64,000 bases of DNA from a bacterium ADurb.Bin236. GTDB taxonomy: Bacteria > UBP15 > UBA6099. This document shows, in pieces, positions 62,919 through 64,000 of this stretch. The number at the start of each line of letters is the position of its first letter. The stretch's first letter is position 1. The stretch lies in NCBI GenBank assembly GCA_002069885.1, contig MWCD01000005.1, positions 1-64,000 on the forward strand. Reading direction: 5' to 3'. Under the pieces are notes generated by a model, which was not told where the DNA came from, searched no databases, and saw only the letters and a list, made by a program, of their open reading frames with translations. A program made the position numbers and the translations under genes.

Positions 62919-63074
62919 CCACTTCCTAAAAAATAAATAAATTAGCGATATTCGGCCATATCAGTCGTTATCCTACGCATATTTAAGAATTAGTCTTTTA
63001 ATATCAAATAATAACCATATTCGCCTTAAAATTGCCGTTATTGACTTTGTCATTATATTGTATGGGGGGCAATA

Positions 63075-63100
63075 CAACACCACAATATATAGTGGTGTTG
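63075..63100. repeat. inverted repeat upstream of mraZ
   Basis: CAACACCAC (63075-63083), eight bases, GTGGTGTTG (63092-63100): a perfect 9-bp stem. Neither side has a U-run, so a simple terminator is unlikely; it may be an operator or an mRNA hairpin. Confidence 0.6.
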
Positions 63101-63327
63101 GGCGTGTGTTTAATCACGGGATTATTAATATTCCTGTTTTCTAGGTCAAAAATATTTTTTTAAATTTATTTTTTATTTAATCTAGGGATGTATAAAAACC
63201 GCTGAAAACAATCCTTCGCGGCAGATTTCAAATAACCGCCAATAATCGCTTATTAAGGCTGAAAACAGTCAAAATCGGTCTTTGCCGCTCAATGCTCACA
63301 ACATCCGCATCCATCGTCCACTCTTAT

Positions 63328-64000
63328 TCAATCCACTTTCGTCGCGATGAATCCTTTATCCGAGAGCAACTTTGCGGCAGCCTCCATGTCTGAAGCTTTT
63401 TCTAATATAAGAGAAAGAGTGCCGCCCCTCATCTCGCGCACATGCTGAACATTGATGTTGCGGATATTTATGCCCGCCTCGCCGAGGGCAAGAGTGATTT
63501 CGCCGATAACGCCGGGGCGGTCCGTAACGTCCACCAGAATCTCTGACGCCGGAGCGAGTATTCCCCTTCCTTTCGCGGGCAGGCCGTCGCGGAAGCTCTT
63601 AGCGTCCGCGAACAGGCTTTCCAGCTTTTCCGGCTCGCAACCCCGCACCGCTTCCGCCACCTCCATCATCGTTCTGCCGAATCTCTCCATCACTGCACCG
63701 ATGAACTCAGGATTGGTGAGACATATATCCCGCCACATGTCCGCGCTGCCTGACGCGATGCGCGTGGTGTCCCTGAAACCTCCGGCTAACAGCGGCAGCA
63801 CCTTCTCCCTGTCCGCCGAAATCTCCGCCACGCAACGGGTTAGCGCCACCGCCACCATGTGCGGAAGATGGCTCGATGCTGCCACCAGAAGATCGTGCTC
63901 CTCCGGCGACATTATCATCACCTGAGACCTCATCGCCTCCCAGAATCTGGCTATCCTGTTCAAAGCGGAAATGTTTGTCCGGTCAGACGACGCCAGCACG
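63328..64000 (-). CDS. tyrA: prephenate dehydrogenase, C-terminal part with ACT domain
   Basis: 224 residues in the window; the N-terminal NAD-binding half is beyond the right edge. The helical dimerisation domain reads RFWEAMRSQVMIMSPEEHDL (20), SSHLPHMVAVAL, LLAGGFRDTTRIASGSADMW (20) and SMWRDICLTNPEF-like. A C-terminal ACT domain (about 152-223: ILVDVTDRPGVIGEITLALG, 20) binds tyrosine for feedback control. It is a step of tyrosine synthesis; aroB elsewhere in the window is in the same pathway. Confidence 0.85.
   Translation of the reverse strand, partial: VLASSDRTNISALNRIARFWEAMRSQVMIMSPEEHDLLVAASSHLPHMVAVALTRCVAEISADREKVLPLLAGGFRDTTRIASGSADMWRDICLTNPEFIGAVMERFGRTMMEVAEAVRGCEPEKLESLFADAKSFRDGLPAKGRGILAPASEILVDVTDRPGVIGEITLALGEAGINIRNINVQHVREMRGGTLSLILEKASDMEAAAKLLSDKGFIATKVD

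Larger units (their letters stand above)
62751..63327. other. AT-rich promoter region between tyrA and mraZ
   Basis: No gene. It contains the mraZ promoter and MraZ boxes (62828-62918), a long AT-rich tract (about 62930-63070 and 63140-63185) and a strong palindrome at 63075-63100. A repeated 10-mer GCTGAAAACA occurs near 63201 and 63260. Confidence 0.6.

Noticed and set aside
1-64000. CRISPR array, tRNA or rRNA genes, insertion sequences
   Set aside because: No regularly spaced repeats, cloverleaf-like sequence, rRNA segment or transposase was seen on either strand.

Overview
ORGANISM. The window is from a bacterial chromosome with moderately high GC. Its gene content is mixed. On one side is a division repertoire typical of the Terrabacteria (Firmicutes, Actinobacteria, Cyanobacteria, Armatimonadota and relatives): sepF next to proC and yggS, the small-basic-protein (DUF1290) and DUF881 genes beside ftsA, and a RemA (DUF370)-gmk-rpoZ-coaBC operon. 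On the other side are envelope genes expected in a double-membrane cell: an RND exporter, an AsmA-like protein, FapA and type IV-like pilins. MurE carries the DNPR motif of meso-diaminopimelate-adding enzymes. A diderm member of the Terrabacteria is my best inference; I cannot name a phylum. No rRNA or tRNA gene, CRISPR array or insertion sequence was seen.

LAYOUT. 1-4.5 kb is an accessory edge: the start of an amidoligase gene, an AT-rich small membrane protein, a tyrosine integrase with its terminator, a one-helix membrane protein, an uncharacterised QDRYVGD-type protein and a CatB-like acetyltransferase. 4.6-9.4 kb holds an orphan response regulator, a DUF2089/SHOCT-like pair and a small nonulosonic-acid (sialic/pseudaminic type) glycan cluster. 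9.6-11.4 kb carries a radical SAM enzyme followed by an ATC-hydrolase-family protein. 11.4-15.1 kb is a signalling/surface operon (REC-like, HD-GYP, FapA). 15.2-19.3 kb is an Fe-S assembly operon (Rrf2, NifU, NifS, HD protein, TIGR02757 protein). 19.5-23.3 kb has S49 peptidase, PIN-PhoH, a probable lipoprotein and peptide deformylase. 23.5-30 kb has an orphan RND pump, a second orphan response regulator and the RemA-gmk-rpoZ-coaBC operon.

30.1-33.1 kb is a tandem array of five prepilins plus one relative without a prepilin motif. Then come aroB, an NDH-2-like FAD oxidoreductase, a CbiM/PDGLE/CbiQ/CbiO metal ECF transporter with a NikR-type direct-repeat operator, and an AsmA-like protein. 41-62.8 kb is one long minus-strand division and wall cluster. 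In transcription order: mraZ, rsmH, ftsL, ftsI, murE, murF, mraY, murD, ftsW, murG, ftsQ, DUF881, sbp, ftsA, ftsZ, a radical SAM gene, yggS, sepF, proC, ftsK. It begins at a promoter followed by two MraZ boxes. murC, murB and ddl are absent from it. A tyrA (prephenate dehydrogenase) fragment lies at the right edge.

MOST NOTABLE. MraZ carries an internal charged insertion of roughly 80 residues. The pilin array shares an unusual two-cysteine, histidine-ending C-terminal domain. The metal transporter has a GTATTAC-N13-GTGTTAC operator. A 60-nt hairpin after the AsmA-like gene pairs fully only as plus-strand RNA. I saw no clear-cut new multi-gene system; the pilin array and the radical SAM/ATC-hydrolase pair are the best candidates.
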